DNA from: Acidobacteriota bacterium
GTDB taxonomy: Bacteria; Acidobacteriota; Vicinamibacteria; Vicinamibacterales; UBA2999
DNA: 64,000 bases
Direction of reading: 5' to 3'
Assembly (NCBI GenBank): GCA_016184455.1
Contig: JACPCS010000119.1
Location: forward strand, 1-64,000
Part shown: in pieces, positions 50,554 to 58,611 of the stretch
Numbering within the stretch: the first letter of the stretch is position 1
Layout: every line of letters starts with the position of its first letter
Notes under the pieces: model-generated
Database searches by the model: none
What the model saw: the letters and a program-made list of their open reading frames with translations, nothing else
What the model was told of the DNA's origin: nothing
Position numbers and translations under genes: made by a program

Positions 50554-52061
50554 TCGAGCGAGACGTTTTGACTCCAGTACACCCAGGCGCGGCCCTCGGG
50601 TGGACCGAGCGGGGCGTTGCCGCCCGGCGCGTTCGCCGGCGCCGGCGGCACCCGCATCTCGTCGAGATAGGCGACCTTCCCGCGGAGCGCCATCGCCTGC
50701 CGCTGAATCGTCGCGTTCAGCCGCAGCGCGTAGGCGCGGTTCGCCAGCTCGTACACCGACGGCGCGGTGAGCACGAACGCCTGGCCCGCCAGGAACACTC
50801 CTGCCCGTTTGCCGAGCGCGGCGGCCACCTGGCCGGGCCCGGGGTTGGCAAGAATGGGCAGGCCGTCGCGAAGAAACGCACCACCGTTGACGACCGGACG
50901 CAGCTTCATCGACTCGTGCGAGAAGGCGACGACCTCCGGCGTGCGCGCGTACAAGACGGCCATGACGTCCGGCCGCGCACGATACACCTCTCCATGAATG
51001 GACAGATCGGCGCCGCCCGCTTCGGCGTCAGCCGTGCTGCGCTCGATGACATCCTGCGCGGCGACGGCGCCCGCCGCTACGCCCGGTGCAATCAGATATC
51101 TGTTGGCATCCTGCGGGTGCCGGATGCTGACATGGCCTGGCGTCGTCAGAACGGCGAGTTCCTCACTCGCCAGAATCCGGTTCGCGAGCACCAGATCGCG
51201 CCTGGCCGCTTCGATTGGATCGGCGGGCTTGACCGGATCCGGCGGCGGCGACGTCGGCACACGGCCGCCGGTCTTCTTCAGCACGGTCCGCTTCAGATAC
51301 TCCCAGGTGCGATCCCGCGTGGCGGCGTCATCGGTCGGTGCCCGCGGCGTCGACCGACCGCCCATCGCAATGGTCGCCTGCTGCAGTCGTGCGCTCTCCC
51401 TCAGGTCCAGCACGCGGCTCACGACGTCCTCGATCGAACCGGCGGTGAGCGCGATGCCGTGGCCCCAGAGCAGGACGGCCTCGTTCTGTCCGAGCGTCGC
51501 CGCCATCGCGCGGCCGAGCTCCGGCGTGCTCACGATCCCTGAACGCCCGTTGTTGAACTGCCGGATGTCCCACACCGGCGCTTTCGTCTGGCCGTTCCAC
51601 AGCGGCACCGAGCTCATGCCGAACGCGACGAACTCCGCAGTGTGGGCGTGGACGATCGCCATCACGTCGGGACGGGCTTTGTAGATCTGCCCATGCAGGT
51701 GCGTCTCACGCGCCTGATCGTTGCGGGGGCCGTGGACGGACTGGCTGTCGAGATCGTTCTCGATGAAGTCGCTCGTCGACACGCCGCCCGGGGAGAGGTA
51801 TCGCGCGATGTAGTAGTGATCGGGATTCACTCGACTGCGGGCGGTCACGTGGCCCTGGCCGTCGAGGACGGCCGTCTCCGCCAGCATCCGGTTCGCCAGC
51901 GTCAGCTCCTCGAGAAGCGCCTGTTCAGGGTGCGCGGCTGCCGGCCGCGTCTCGGCGGCGGGCGACGGTTCCTCGGCACGCGGTTCAGACGCACACCCTG
52001 CGAGCAGAACCGTGCAAGCCGCAACGGGCGCGAACGCGCGAGCGATCCGGGCGCGAGTCAT
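50550..52061 (-). CDS. Lipoprotein with two class II aldolase-type modules
   Basis: 503 residues from ATG 52061, preceded by GGAGGTG. The signal ends in the lipobox L-L-A-G-C. Module 1 (about 50-260) has H-L-H-G-Q-I-Y-K-A-R-P-D-V-M-A-I-V-H-A-H, with the zinc-type His-Ala-His of fuculose-phosphate aldolases, plus G-H-G-I-A-L-T. Module 2 (about 290-470) repeats the layout, H-G-E-V-Y-R-A-R-P-D-V-M-A-V-L-Y-A-R, but the H-A-H is now Y-A-R and G-H-G is changed, so it is probably non-catalytic. A periplasmic aldolase-like lipoprotein is unusual. Confidence 0.88.
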   Translation of the reverse strand: MTRARIARAFAPVAACTVLLAGCASEPRAEEPSPAAETRPAAAHPEQALLEELTLANRMLAETAVLDGQGHVTARSRVNPDHYYIARYLSPGGVSTSDFIENDLDSQSVHGPRNDQARETHLHGQIYKARPDVMAIVHAHTAEFVAFGMSSVPLWNGQTKAPVWDIRQFNNGRSGIVSTPELGRAMAATLGQNEAVLLWGHGIALTAGSIEDVVSRVLDLRESARLQQATIAMGGRSTPRAPTDDAATRDRTWEYLKRTVLKKTGGRVPTSPPPDPVKPADPIEAARRDLVLANRILASEELAVLTTPGHVSIRHPQDANRYLIAPGVAAGAVAAQDVIERSTADAEAGGADLSIHGEVYRARPDVMAVLYARTPEVVAFSHESMKLRPVVNGGAFLRDGLPILANPGPGQVAAALGKRAGVFLAGQAFVLTAPSVYELANRAYALRLNATIQRQAMALRGKVAYLDEMRVPPAPANAPGGNAPLGPPEGRAWVYWSQNVSLD

Positions 52062-52178
52062 GATTGTCACCTCCGGGCGGGCCAAGTATATTACTGGCCC
52101 GTTCCCCACCGCACATGAGGAGGCACGCGACGGGCGTCGTGGTCGCGCCGCTGCTCGCCTCGACGCGCGTCGAAGACT

Positions 52179-53027
52179 ATGCTGATCTCCGTCGTCAATC
52201 ACACAGCCGGGCGCGTGAAGGACGAAGACGTGCAGGTCGCGATCCGTGCCATCAACCGACAGATCTCGCACGACTTCGAGCCGTACTGGAACATTTCCGC
52301 CGAGCTGCGCCTCGAAGGGCCCGTGACGAAGCGTCCGGCGAGGGTCACGCTGCCCGAGCTGCGCGGCGAAGCCGTGATCTATCTCTGGGACAGGACCGAC
52401 CCGGACGGCGCGCTCGGCTACCACGAGGCGAACGCACGGGGCATTCCCTTCGGCTTCATCTTCATGGATCTCACCGAGGAGCTCGAGGAGCCGTGGACGG
52501 TGACGCTCTCGCACGAAGCGCTCGAGCTCATCGGCGATCCGGAGGTGAACCTGCTCGTGGCAGGGCCACATCCGAGCGACGGCCGGCGCCAGGTCTTCCA
52601 CTGGTTCGAGATGTGCGATGCGGTGCAGGCGGAAACGTACAAGGTGGACGGCGTCGACGTCTCGAACTTCGTGCTGCCGCTCTATTTCACGCGCGACGCG
52701 GAGCCGGGCAGCCGCAACGATTTCCTCGGCCGCTGGTACAACGGCCGCGCGCTCGCGTCGTTCGGCATCAATTCGGGCGGCTATATCGGCTTCTTCAATC
52801 CGAAGACCCGCAAGCACGAGACATTCGCCCTCCAGGGCGACGAGCAGGCGAAGCGGCGGCTCAAGATCAAGAGCAAGGCGCAGCGTACGCGCCGCTCCGT
52901 GCGCTACCGCTCGATCTACAGCCCACGACGGGCCGCCGCCGATCGCAGGCGGCAGAAGGCGGCGGCGATGCCGCGCGTCGAACAGATCAAGTCGAGCGTC
53001 CGCCGCTCCGGCCCCGGCGTCGATTAA
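52179..53027 (+). CDS. Putative zincin-like protein with H-E-x-x-E-L-x-G-D-P motif
   Basis: 282 residues without signal peptide. Near residue 110-120 it reads T-L-S-H-E-A-L-E-L-I-G-D-P-E-V-N, a pattern (S-H-E-x-x-E, then D-P) that recurs in several bacterial protein families thought to be zinc metallopeptidases. The C-terminal third is strongly basic (R-R-L-K-I-K-S-K, R-R-S-V-R-Y-R) and looks disordered or nucleic-acid binding. It is divergent from the aldolase lipoprotein with about 118 bp between them. Enzymatic role is an inference from the motif alone. Confidence 0.6.
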   Translation: MLISVVNHTAGRVKDEDVQVAIRAINRQISHDFEPYWNISAELRLEGPVTKRPARVTLPELRGEAVIYLWDRTDPDGALGYHEANARGIPFGFIFMDLTEELEEPWTVTLSHEALELIGDPEVNLLVAGPHPSDGRRQVFHWFEMCDAVQAETYKVDGVDVSNFVLPLYFTRDAEPGSRNDFLGRWYNGRALASFGINSGGYIGFFNPKTRKHETFALQGDEQAKRRLKIKSKAQRTRRSVRYRSIYSPRRAAADRRRQKAAAMPRVEQIKSSVRRSGPGVD

Positions 53028-53101
53028 AGCTCGTCGTCCAGCAGTCGTGCGCCTCGCCCGACTCGATCCACTGCTTGCAGTGGTAGCATTCCCGGCCAGC
53101 C

Positions 53102-54118
53102 ATGCCTCAGATTCTAGTGATCGCGCTGTTGGCCGCGGCGACCCTGCTGCCGGTTGAGGCCGCCCAGTCACCGTCCGTCGTCGGAACCGCCATGGACATC
53201 CCCGGCGTGGTGCGCGGCGGCACGCCGATCGAGCGCATTCTGACCGGGTACAACGGGCTCGACGATCCGATCGGATTGACCGACGGCTCGCTGGTCTTCT
53301 CGGAGCCGGGCGCCCGCCGCATCCACCGGCTGAATCCGCGGACGCTGGAGGTGTCGGTGCTCGTGGCCGAGTCGAACGAGTCGCACGGGGTCACCGAGGG
53401 CAGCCAAGGACGCCTCATCTCGGCGCAGGCGTGGGACGGATCGACGCGGATCGGCATCATCTATCCGCCGACTGCCGTGGCGACGCTCGCAGACAATTAC
53501 CAGGGGCAGCCGTTCAGCCGCCCCAACGATCTGATCGTGGCGCGGAACGGCGGCGTCTATTTCACCGATCCCGGCCTGACGAAGCAGCAGGCCGAAGCGC
53601 TGGTGAAGCGGCTCGGCCAGCCGCTCGGCGCGCGTCTCCCGCCCGCCGTCTACTACATCCCACCGCGCGGCCGCGCGATCCGGATCGAGGACACGATGAT
53701 CCGTCCCAACGGCATTCAGTTGAGCCGCGACGAGAAGACGCTCTATCTCAGCGACTCGAACGGGACCGAGGTGATCGCGTGGGACATCCAGCCCGACGGT
53801 CTCGTGCGCAACCGCCGTGCGCTCGGGACGCTCACGGGGCGCAGCACGCGCGACAACGGGCTCGGCGGGGTACCGACGTTTGCCGACGGGATGACGATCG
53901 ACAACGACGGCCGCCTGTATGTCGCGACGGGCGGCGGCGTCGAGGTGCTGAGCGAGCAGGGGCGGCACCTCGGCACCATTCCGGTGCGCTGCCCGCCGGC
54001 CGACTGCCAGAACCTGGCGTTCAGCGGTCCCGACAAGCGGACGCTCTTCATCGGCGGCGCCGGCTCGCTCTACCGGGTGGAGATGCTCGCCCGTGGATTC
54101 AGCGGGCGAGCCAAGTAA
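53102..54118 (+). CDS. Exported SMP-30/gluconolactonase-like beta-propeller
   Basis: 338 residues with a signal peptide (cleavage near V-E-A-A-Q). The propeller pattern is visible: P-I-G-L-T-D-G-S-L-V-F-S-E, S-R-P-N-D-L-I-V-A-R-N-G-G-V-Y-F-T-D-P-G, I-R-P-N-G-I-Q-L-S and F-A-D-G-M-T-I-D-N-D-G-R-L-Y. The Asn/Asp calcium-site residues of SMP-30 are in place. It would hydrolyse a sugar lactone or similar in the periplasm. Its stop is directly followed by the ATG of the lectin-like gene. Confidence 0.9.
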   Translation: MPQILVIALLAAATLLPVEAAQSPSVVGTAMDIPGVVRGGTPIERILTGYNGLDDPIGLTDGSLVFSEPGARRIHRLNPRTLEVSVLVAESNESHGVTEGSQGRLISAQAWDGSTRIGIIYPPTAVATLADNYQGQPFSRPNDLIVARNGGVYFTDPGLTKQQAEALVKRLGQPLGARLPPAVYYIPPRGRAIRIEDTMIRPNGIQLSRDEKTLYLSDSNGTEVIAWDIQPDGLVRNRRALGTLTGRSTRDNGLGGVPTFADGMTIDNDGRLYVATGGGVEVLSEQGRHLGTIPVRCPPADCQNLAFSGPDKRTLFIGGAGSLYRVEMLARGFSGRAK

Positions 54119-54595
54119 ATGCCATCGACGAAGCCCTCGTGGACACGTATGGGTCTCGTCAAGGTCCCGGCAAAGCCGGCGGGTCTTTGGCAACTCGCAA
54201 TCGAGTACGTGGAGACCCCGTGTCTGCTGCGCCTGCGTGTCGTTGAACAAGACGCGAGAGGAGCCTGCGTACCGACGACCTGGCGGTTGAGCGCCACACT
54301 GGAGTCGTCACCCAACGGGATCAACGCCCCTGCGAGAACCGGACTTCTCGCGACCACCGCCTTGCGCGGCGCCCTCATTGGAAAGGTCGGCGGCAGCACT
54401 GCGGATATACCCGATTCCACGGCCCCGGCGACCCCGTACGGCGCGAAGAAGGTCTTCGCTGTTGGTTCCGAATGTATGGTCTCGCTGAGCGCCGGCGAAG
54501 AAGGACCGCTGTATCTGACGATGAATGACAGTCCCGACAGTTTTGCCGAGCATGACGGGGCATTGCACGTGCAGATCGAGCATTCGAACACCTGA
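54119..54595 (+). CDS. LecA-like carbohydrate-binding protein (putative)
   Basis: 158 residues, no signal peptide. The second half (A-L-R-G-A-L-I-G-K-V-G-G-S-T-A, then K-K-V-F-A-V-G-S, and G-P-L-Y-L-T-M-N-D-S-P-D-S-F-A-E-H-D-G-A-L-H-V-Q-I) resembles the PA-IL (LecA) galactose-lectin fold, where L-Y-L-x-x-N-D-x is the calcium and sugar loop. The first half is unassigned. ATG directly abuts the previous stop (TAA ATG). It leads a group of poorly known genes running to 56598. Confidence 0.6.
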   Translation: MPSTKPSWTRMGLVKVPAKPAGLWQLAIEYVETPCLLRLRVVEQDARGACVPTTWRLSATLESSPNGINAPARTGLLATTALRGALIGKVGGSTADIPDSTAPATPYGAKKVFAVGSECMVSLSAGEEGPLYLTMNDSPDSFAEHDGALHVQIEHSNT

Positions 54596-54613
54596 CAGGG
54601 CTGGAGATCATCG

Positions 54614-55906
54614 ATGGGCGGTCTTCTCACTTCGATCTCCGGAAAGTTCGCGACAATGGCGGTGCTGGGCACCATGTTTCCGGTTCTCTTCGTCTCCGGT
54701 CTCAATCTCATTCTTGTGACACCGGTGCTGCCACTCGATTCCACGTGGCAGAACCGGCTGATGAGCATTGCCGTGGGCGACGCGTCGTGGCGTCTCGTAG
54801 CGCTGACATTCGTCGTCCTGGTCCTGACGGGGCTGCTCTACAATCTCAACATCCCGATCATCAGGCTCTACGAGGGTTATCCGTGGGAGAACTCCTGCGT
54901 CGGAAGACTCTGCGCTCGCCGCTGGAAACGTCGGCTGTCGCGGGCGGTGGACCTGCGTGAATCGGTGCGTGGTCTGAGGCGGCAGCTCAGCAGAAACCAG
55001 CCGGCGCACGCGTTGGTAGACCCGCTGTGGGAAGCGGAAACCAAGCTGGCCGTGCTGCTCAACCACGGGCTGCCCGATCGCGAGGATCTGGTACTGCCGA
55101 CGAAGCTGGGCAATCTCATTCGTTCGTTCGAACGGTACCCCGAGGTCGCCTATGGCATGGATGCCATCGCGCTCTGGCCCCGGCTGGTCGCGAAGCTCGA
55201 TAGCCCCTTCGCCTCGACCGTCGACGACGCGAAAACGACGTTCGACTTCATGATCAACTGTTCGTTCCTGAGCGCCTTGACCGCGATCCTCGTCATCGTG
55301 CTCATGCTGCGCGACAGTTCGGCGCTCTTGACACCAGAGTCGCTTGCCTGGGGCTGGCGCGCCGGCGTCTTCATCGTCCTTGCAGTGATCTTCTACAGAT
55401 GGGCGATTGGCGCCGCGGAGCAGTGGGGGGCGCAGGTGCGCGCGGCTTTCGACGTGTACCGCTTCGATCTGCTGAAAGCACTCGGCTACGAACAGCGTCC
55501 TTCATCGCTGGCCGAGGAGAGACCGCTCTGGGACAGTATCTCGAGCCGGCTCCTCTTTGCGGACTGGCAGTCCAGTGTGCCGCCCTACAAGGCGCCTCCA
55601 ACGCGAATCATCGTGTCTCCCCCCGAGGTGCAGTTGACCGCGACGCGGACACTGCACCAACACTTGCACGGCATCGTCGAGGTCGTGCTCACCGTTGAGA
55701 ATAAGGACCCGTCCCGGTTTGATGCCTACGACGTGGAGGTGATCGACGCTATTCCGGACGGCTATCGCTACGTCATCGGGAGCCTCGAATCGACGGCCGG
55801 CATCGCGGTCGAGAATCTCACGCCTCTCGATCTGAGGCTGGGGAGGATTGCGTCCGACCGAGGCATCACAGTTCGTTACCGGATCAGGTCCAGCGCGAGC
55901 ACATGA
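54614..55906 (+). CDS. Membrane protein with C-terminal DUF11-like domain
   Basis: 430 residues. About four membrane helices: V-L-G-T-M-F-P-V-L-F-V-S-G-L (near 20-35), L-V-A-L-T-F-V-V-L-V-L-T-G (60-75), A-L-T-A-I-L-V-I-V-L-M-L (220-235) and W-G-W-R-A-G-V-F-I-V-L-A-V (245-260), with cytoplasmic loops rich in Arg. The C-terminal 85 residues (I-V-E-V-V-L-T-V-E-N-K-D-P-S, then E-V-I-D-A-I-P-D-G-Y-R-Y-V, and I-T-V-R-Y-R-I) match the DUF11 type of Ig-like domain. Function unknown. Shares ATGA with the next gene. Confidence 0.65.
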   Translation: MGGLLTSISGKFATMAVLGTMFPVLFVSGLNLILVTPVLPLDSTWQNRLMSIAVGDASWRLVALTFVVLVLTGLLYNLNIPIIRLYEGYPWENSCVGRLCARRWKRRLSRAVDLRESVRGLRRQLSRNQPAHALVDPLWEAETKLAVLLNHGLPDREDLVLPTKLGNLIRSFERYPEVAYGMDAIALWPRLVAKLDSPFASTVDDAKTTFDFMINCSFLSALTAILVIVLMLRDSSALLTPESLAWGWRAGVFIVLAVIFYRWAIGAAEQWGAQVRAAFDVYRFDLLKALGYEQRPSSLAEERPLWDSISSRLLFADWQSSVPPYKAPPTRIIVSPPEVQLTATRTLHQHLHGIVEVVLTVENKDPSRFDAYDVEVIDAIPDGYRYVIGSLESTAGIAVENLTPLDLRLGRIASDRGITVRYRIRSSAST

Positions 55907-56598
55907 CGGCCCCTTCCTCCAGCGGGATGCCGAAACGTGACGTCCGTCCGGACGATGATGCCGCTGTGTGCGAAGGGAAAGCGGCCGAGGCTATCAAGTC
56001 GGCACGAAGAATCACGTCACGGTCGATCATCAATCACCTGCCGGATCTCGTCATCGCGCTGGCGTTGCTGCTCGCCTGTGCCGGGATCGTACGTAAAGGT
56101 TTCTACGCAAGACCCCTCGGGAGCGTGGATATCGTGCGGGTTGCAGCCCCACAAGGAATCCCGCCATTCCGTGTCATCCGCAAGGAGGATGTCCAGGTTG
56201 GGCGCGCGACGGTTCCCGCAGCACCTGTTTCGATCGGCGATGTCACCGGACGATATGCGATCGAGTACCTCGCCAGGAATCAGACCGTCGATCTGTCCAA
56301 GCTCAGTTCGGCCTCGATTCCGGCAACGGACCTTCAGGGTCTGACGCTTCTTCAGGTCGCGTTCGATTCGAACGCGAACCTGCTGAATCTCAGGCCGCCG
56401 ATGCGAATCACGCTGGTGGCAAGCTCGCCGCCGCAAACCACTCCGCAAGGCATCGTGGTGGAGGATGTGTACCTGCTCCAGGTCCGCCCACAGGCCGACC
56501 GCATGACAGCGGTCGTCGGGATGACCGCAGAGAACCTCGCGAAGCTCGCGCCATTCCTCGGTAGGGGGAGTTTCGTCCCCGCCCTGCCCGCTGACTAG
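55903..56598 (+). CDS. SAF-domain membrane-anchored protein
   Basis: 231 residues; the ATG overlaps the upstream stop by four bases. One membrane helix near residue 50 (L-P-D-L-V-I-A-L-A-L-L-L-A-C-A). Residues about 75-150 form an SAF-type fold (R-V-A-A-P-Q-G-I-P-P-F-R-V-I-R-K-E-D-V, then D-V-T-G-R-Y-A-I-E-Y-L-A-R-N-Q), as in CpaB/RcpC-like and sugar-binding proteins. The C-terminal part (L-L-Q-V-R-P-Q-A-D) has the look of a periplasmic domain. Its stop overlaps that of the convergent gene (CTAG palindrome). Confidence 0.7.
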   Translation: MTAPSSSGMPKRDVRPDDDAAVCEGKAAEAIKSARRITSRSIINHLPDLVIALALLLACAGIVRKGFYARPLGSVDIVRVAAPQGIPPFRVIRKEDVQVGRATVPAAPVSIGDVTGRYAIEYLARNQTVDLSKLSSASIPATDLQGLTLLQVAFDSNANLLNLRPPMRITLVASSPPQTTPQGIVVEDVYLLQVRPQADRMTAVVGMTAENLAKLAPFLGRGSFVPALPAD

Positions 56599-56909
56599 CG
56601 CGGGGTCTTCTTTCCTGGTCGACCCGGCAGGGCCGTCAGAGTCTTGCCGGGAAGCTCCGCGAGGAAGTCTGTCACCTGACCGACCGTGAGGTGAGGTTCT
56701 ATCGGCAGATCCGTTATCGATTTGGCCGTGCTGTATGCACGAACGGCTTTGCCGACCACTGTGCGGAACCGCCGACGTGCCGCTTGATCGGGCAACACAT
56801 CTTTCAGCGTGGTCTCGGGCGTCACGATGTCCCATTCGGAAACCCGGCTGAGCGCATCCGATACGATCCGATAGCCGATGTGAAATCCAAGTGGATCGGC
56901 CATAGCCAT
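56595..56909 (-). CDS. Hypothetical protein (third gene of a coupled unit)
   Basis: 104 residues, no signal or membrane helix. M-A-M-A-D-P-L-G-F-H-I-G-Y-R-I-V-S-D-A-L is helical, followed by a basic stretch (Q-A-A-R-R-R-F-R-T-V-V-G-K-A-V-R-A-Y) and a helical C-terminus with a basic end. The ATG overlaps the previous stop (TGATG), so translation is coupled to the exported protein gene. No family recognised. Confidence 0.6.
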   Translation of the reverse strand: MAMADPLGFHIGYRIVSDALSRVSEWDIVTPETTLKDVLPDQAARRRFRTVVGKAVRAYSTAKSITDLPIEPHLTVGQVTDFLAELPGKTLTALPGRPGKKTPR

Positions 56910-58234
56910 CAGCTCCCGATGCCAGGACGGGCACCGATGAAGAAAAAGACGGAGAAGTGGCGGTCCCGGTCGTCGCCAGTCGTGTCACGGGTCCACGTCG
57001 GCCGAATGCCAACGACGAGCTTGAGCGGCGATTCCACTGGAGCGAGGAAGATCGGCAGCGCCAGTTCGGTCTTGCTCCCCGACCCGCGGGTGGGCCGCTC
57101 GTACCGAAATTGCAGTTGCGCACCAGGTCTTGCGAGCGCTGCCGCCGAAGGCAGCACGAGAGGATCGAGCGCGACGGCGCCCGTCAGCGCGTACGCATTC
57201 TTGGGGTCCGGCTTCCCAAGCATGGCATCCTTGCACTCCTCCGCGCGGTAGTCACCACTCGCGGTGACCTTGCAGACGCTCGTCAGCCTGATCTCTGCTG
57301 TCTCCAGGTAGGCAATCTGGGCACCCGCGGCGAGTCGCCTGTAGTACAGCGCAACGTCAACAGATCCGCCGTGGAGCAGCCGCGTCCACTGATGCTTCGT
57401 CGCGAGATCGACCACGCCATCGACCCGATCGCGGTACGCCGCGCTCGCCACCGTCGGCTGGTAGTTTCCAAGAACAGTGTAGTAGAAGGACGGGAGCGGC
57501 GAGACGACGAGCACGTCATACAGGTCTGGGTACAGACGGCGCTGGTCTTCGGCCGATTTCTGGGGCGCGCCCGACTCCGGGCAGTACTTATAGGCGTCCT
57601 TGGCTGTGTTCCTGAACAGCGCACACGCCGCCGACCGTTTGTCCGCGGTCACATCGGCCACGATCGGCGACATCGTGTCGATGACGGCCTTCGCCAACTT
57701 CGCCGCCTCTGCGTCGGTCGGCGACCCACTCGCGAGGGATTGCTGAACTTGCGTGAAGTAGGTCTCGCAGGTGACCCCGGACTTGCGGACGACGGGACTC
57801 GGAAGCCGCTTGCTGACCTCCGTCAGGACATCGATGCACCATGCCTGGTTCAGAAACCGGGCTGCCTGCGCCGTAAAGTCCGCCGTCGGCGTCGCCAGAA
57901 ACGATGAATGCCCGACGCCGAGCTTCGCTTTGAACCCAGGGGCGCCTGTGTCGGACGTCGTATACGCCAATCCCTCGCCCTTGTCGTCGGTCGTTCCCGT
58001 GAGCCCGATTTGCCAGATGTTCAACCGCCCCCGGCGCTGCCCCGTGAAGGCGGCGGTCAGCGACTTCTTCTCCTGAGCCACCAACAACGTCGCCCCGGAG
58101 CCCACCTGGAACGGCGACTGCAATCCCTGGGCGGGATCGCTGCCGTCCTTGGAGGCGGCGGCATCCTGCGCCTCTCCTGTCGCGGGCAGCAGCACTGCCA
58201 GAAGGGCGACCCCAACGACAACGCGGGACATCAT
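56909..58234 (-). CDS. Exported protein, possible outer-membrane beta-barrel, unknown function
   Basis: 441 residues with a signal peptide (cleavage near G-E-A-Q). The first part has strands such as A-T-L-L-V-A-Q-E-K-K-S-L-T-A-A-F-T-G and L-N-I-W-Q-I-G-L-T-G-T. The middle is helical with four Cys residues (C-I-D, C-E-T-Y, C-A-L-F, Y-C-P). The C-terminus (V-V-G-I-R-P-T-W-T-R-D, F-S-V-F-F-F-I-G-A-R-P-G-I) looks like the last strands of a barrel. It is coupled to both neighbours by TGATG. I cannot name a family. Confidence 0.65.
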   Translation of the reverse strand: MMSRVVVGVALLAVLLPATGEAQDAAASKDGSDPAQGLQSPFQVGSGATLLVAQEKKSLTAAFTGQRRGRLNIWQIGLTGTTDDKGEGLAYTTSDTGAPGFKAKLGVGHSSFLATPTADFTAQAARFLNQAWCIDVLTEVSKRLPSPVVRKSGVTCETYFTQVQQSLASGSPTDAEAAKLAKAVIDTMSPIVADVTADKRSAACALFRNTAKDAYKYCPESGAPQKSAEDQRRLYPDLYDVLVVSPLPSFYYTVLGNYQPTVASAAYRDRVDGVVDLATKHQWTRLLHGGSVDVALYYRRLAAGAQIAYLETAEIRLTSVCKVTASGDYRAEECKDAMLGKPDPKNAYALTGAVALDPLVLPSAAALARPGAQLQFRYERPTRGSGSKTELALPIFLAPVESPLKLVVGIRPTWTRDTTGDDRDRHFSVFFFIGARPGIGS

Positions 58235-58518
58235 CAGTCGCCAGACACCACGAACGGGGTGTCGCCACTGGTATCAAACCCTCCAGGCGACATGTGCCCC
58301 GAATGATTGTTGGTGGTCGTCCCGTCGGTGACTCTGGCGGACCACGGATCGGCGGGGTTGCCAAACACGACGATGGCATAGACCGCCCGCCCTGCAGGTT
58401 CGCGAAACGACGTCCCAAAATTCCCGCCACCGGTGCCGCCGAGCGGCTTCAGACTGCCGTTCCACGTCAGGGTTGCGGAACGGCTGGCGCCTGTGATGGT
58501 CACGGTGATCAGGGCCAT
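58234..58518 (-). CDS. Small beta-rich protein (first gene of a coupled unit)
   Basis: 94 residues from ATG 58518 with GGAGG upstream. M-A-L-I-T-V-T-I-T-G-A-S-R-S-A-T-L-T-W-N-G-S is strand-rich, followed by Gly-rich turns (L-G-G-T-G-G-G-N-F-G) and V-Y-A-I-V-V-F-G-N-P. It has no signal peptide. The end (N-N-H-S-G-H-M-S-P-G-G-F-D-T-S-G-D-T-P-F) contains His and Asp residues that could hold a metal or sugar. Its stop overlaps the ATG of the next gene. Unknown function; perhaps a lectin-like or Ig-like domain. Confidence 0.55.
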   Translation of the reverse strand: MALITVTITGASRSATLTWNGSLKPLGGTGGGNFGTSFREPAGRAVYAIVVFGNPADPWSARVTDGTTTNNHSGHMSPGGFDTSGDTPFVVSGD

Positions 58519-58611
58519 GTCGCCTCCAGATCCTGCATAACGCGGCGATTCTAAACACAACAACGCCCGATCGCACGTTGGTGAACGCCGGATGTGTGCA
58601 AGAACAGCCGG

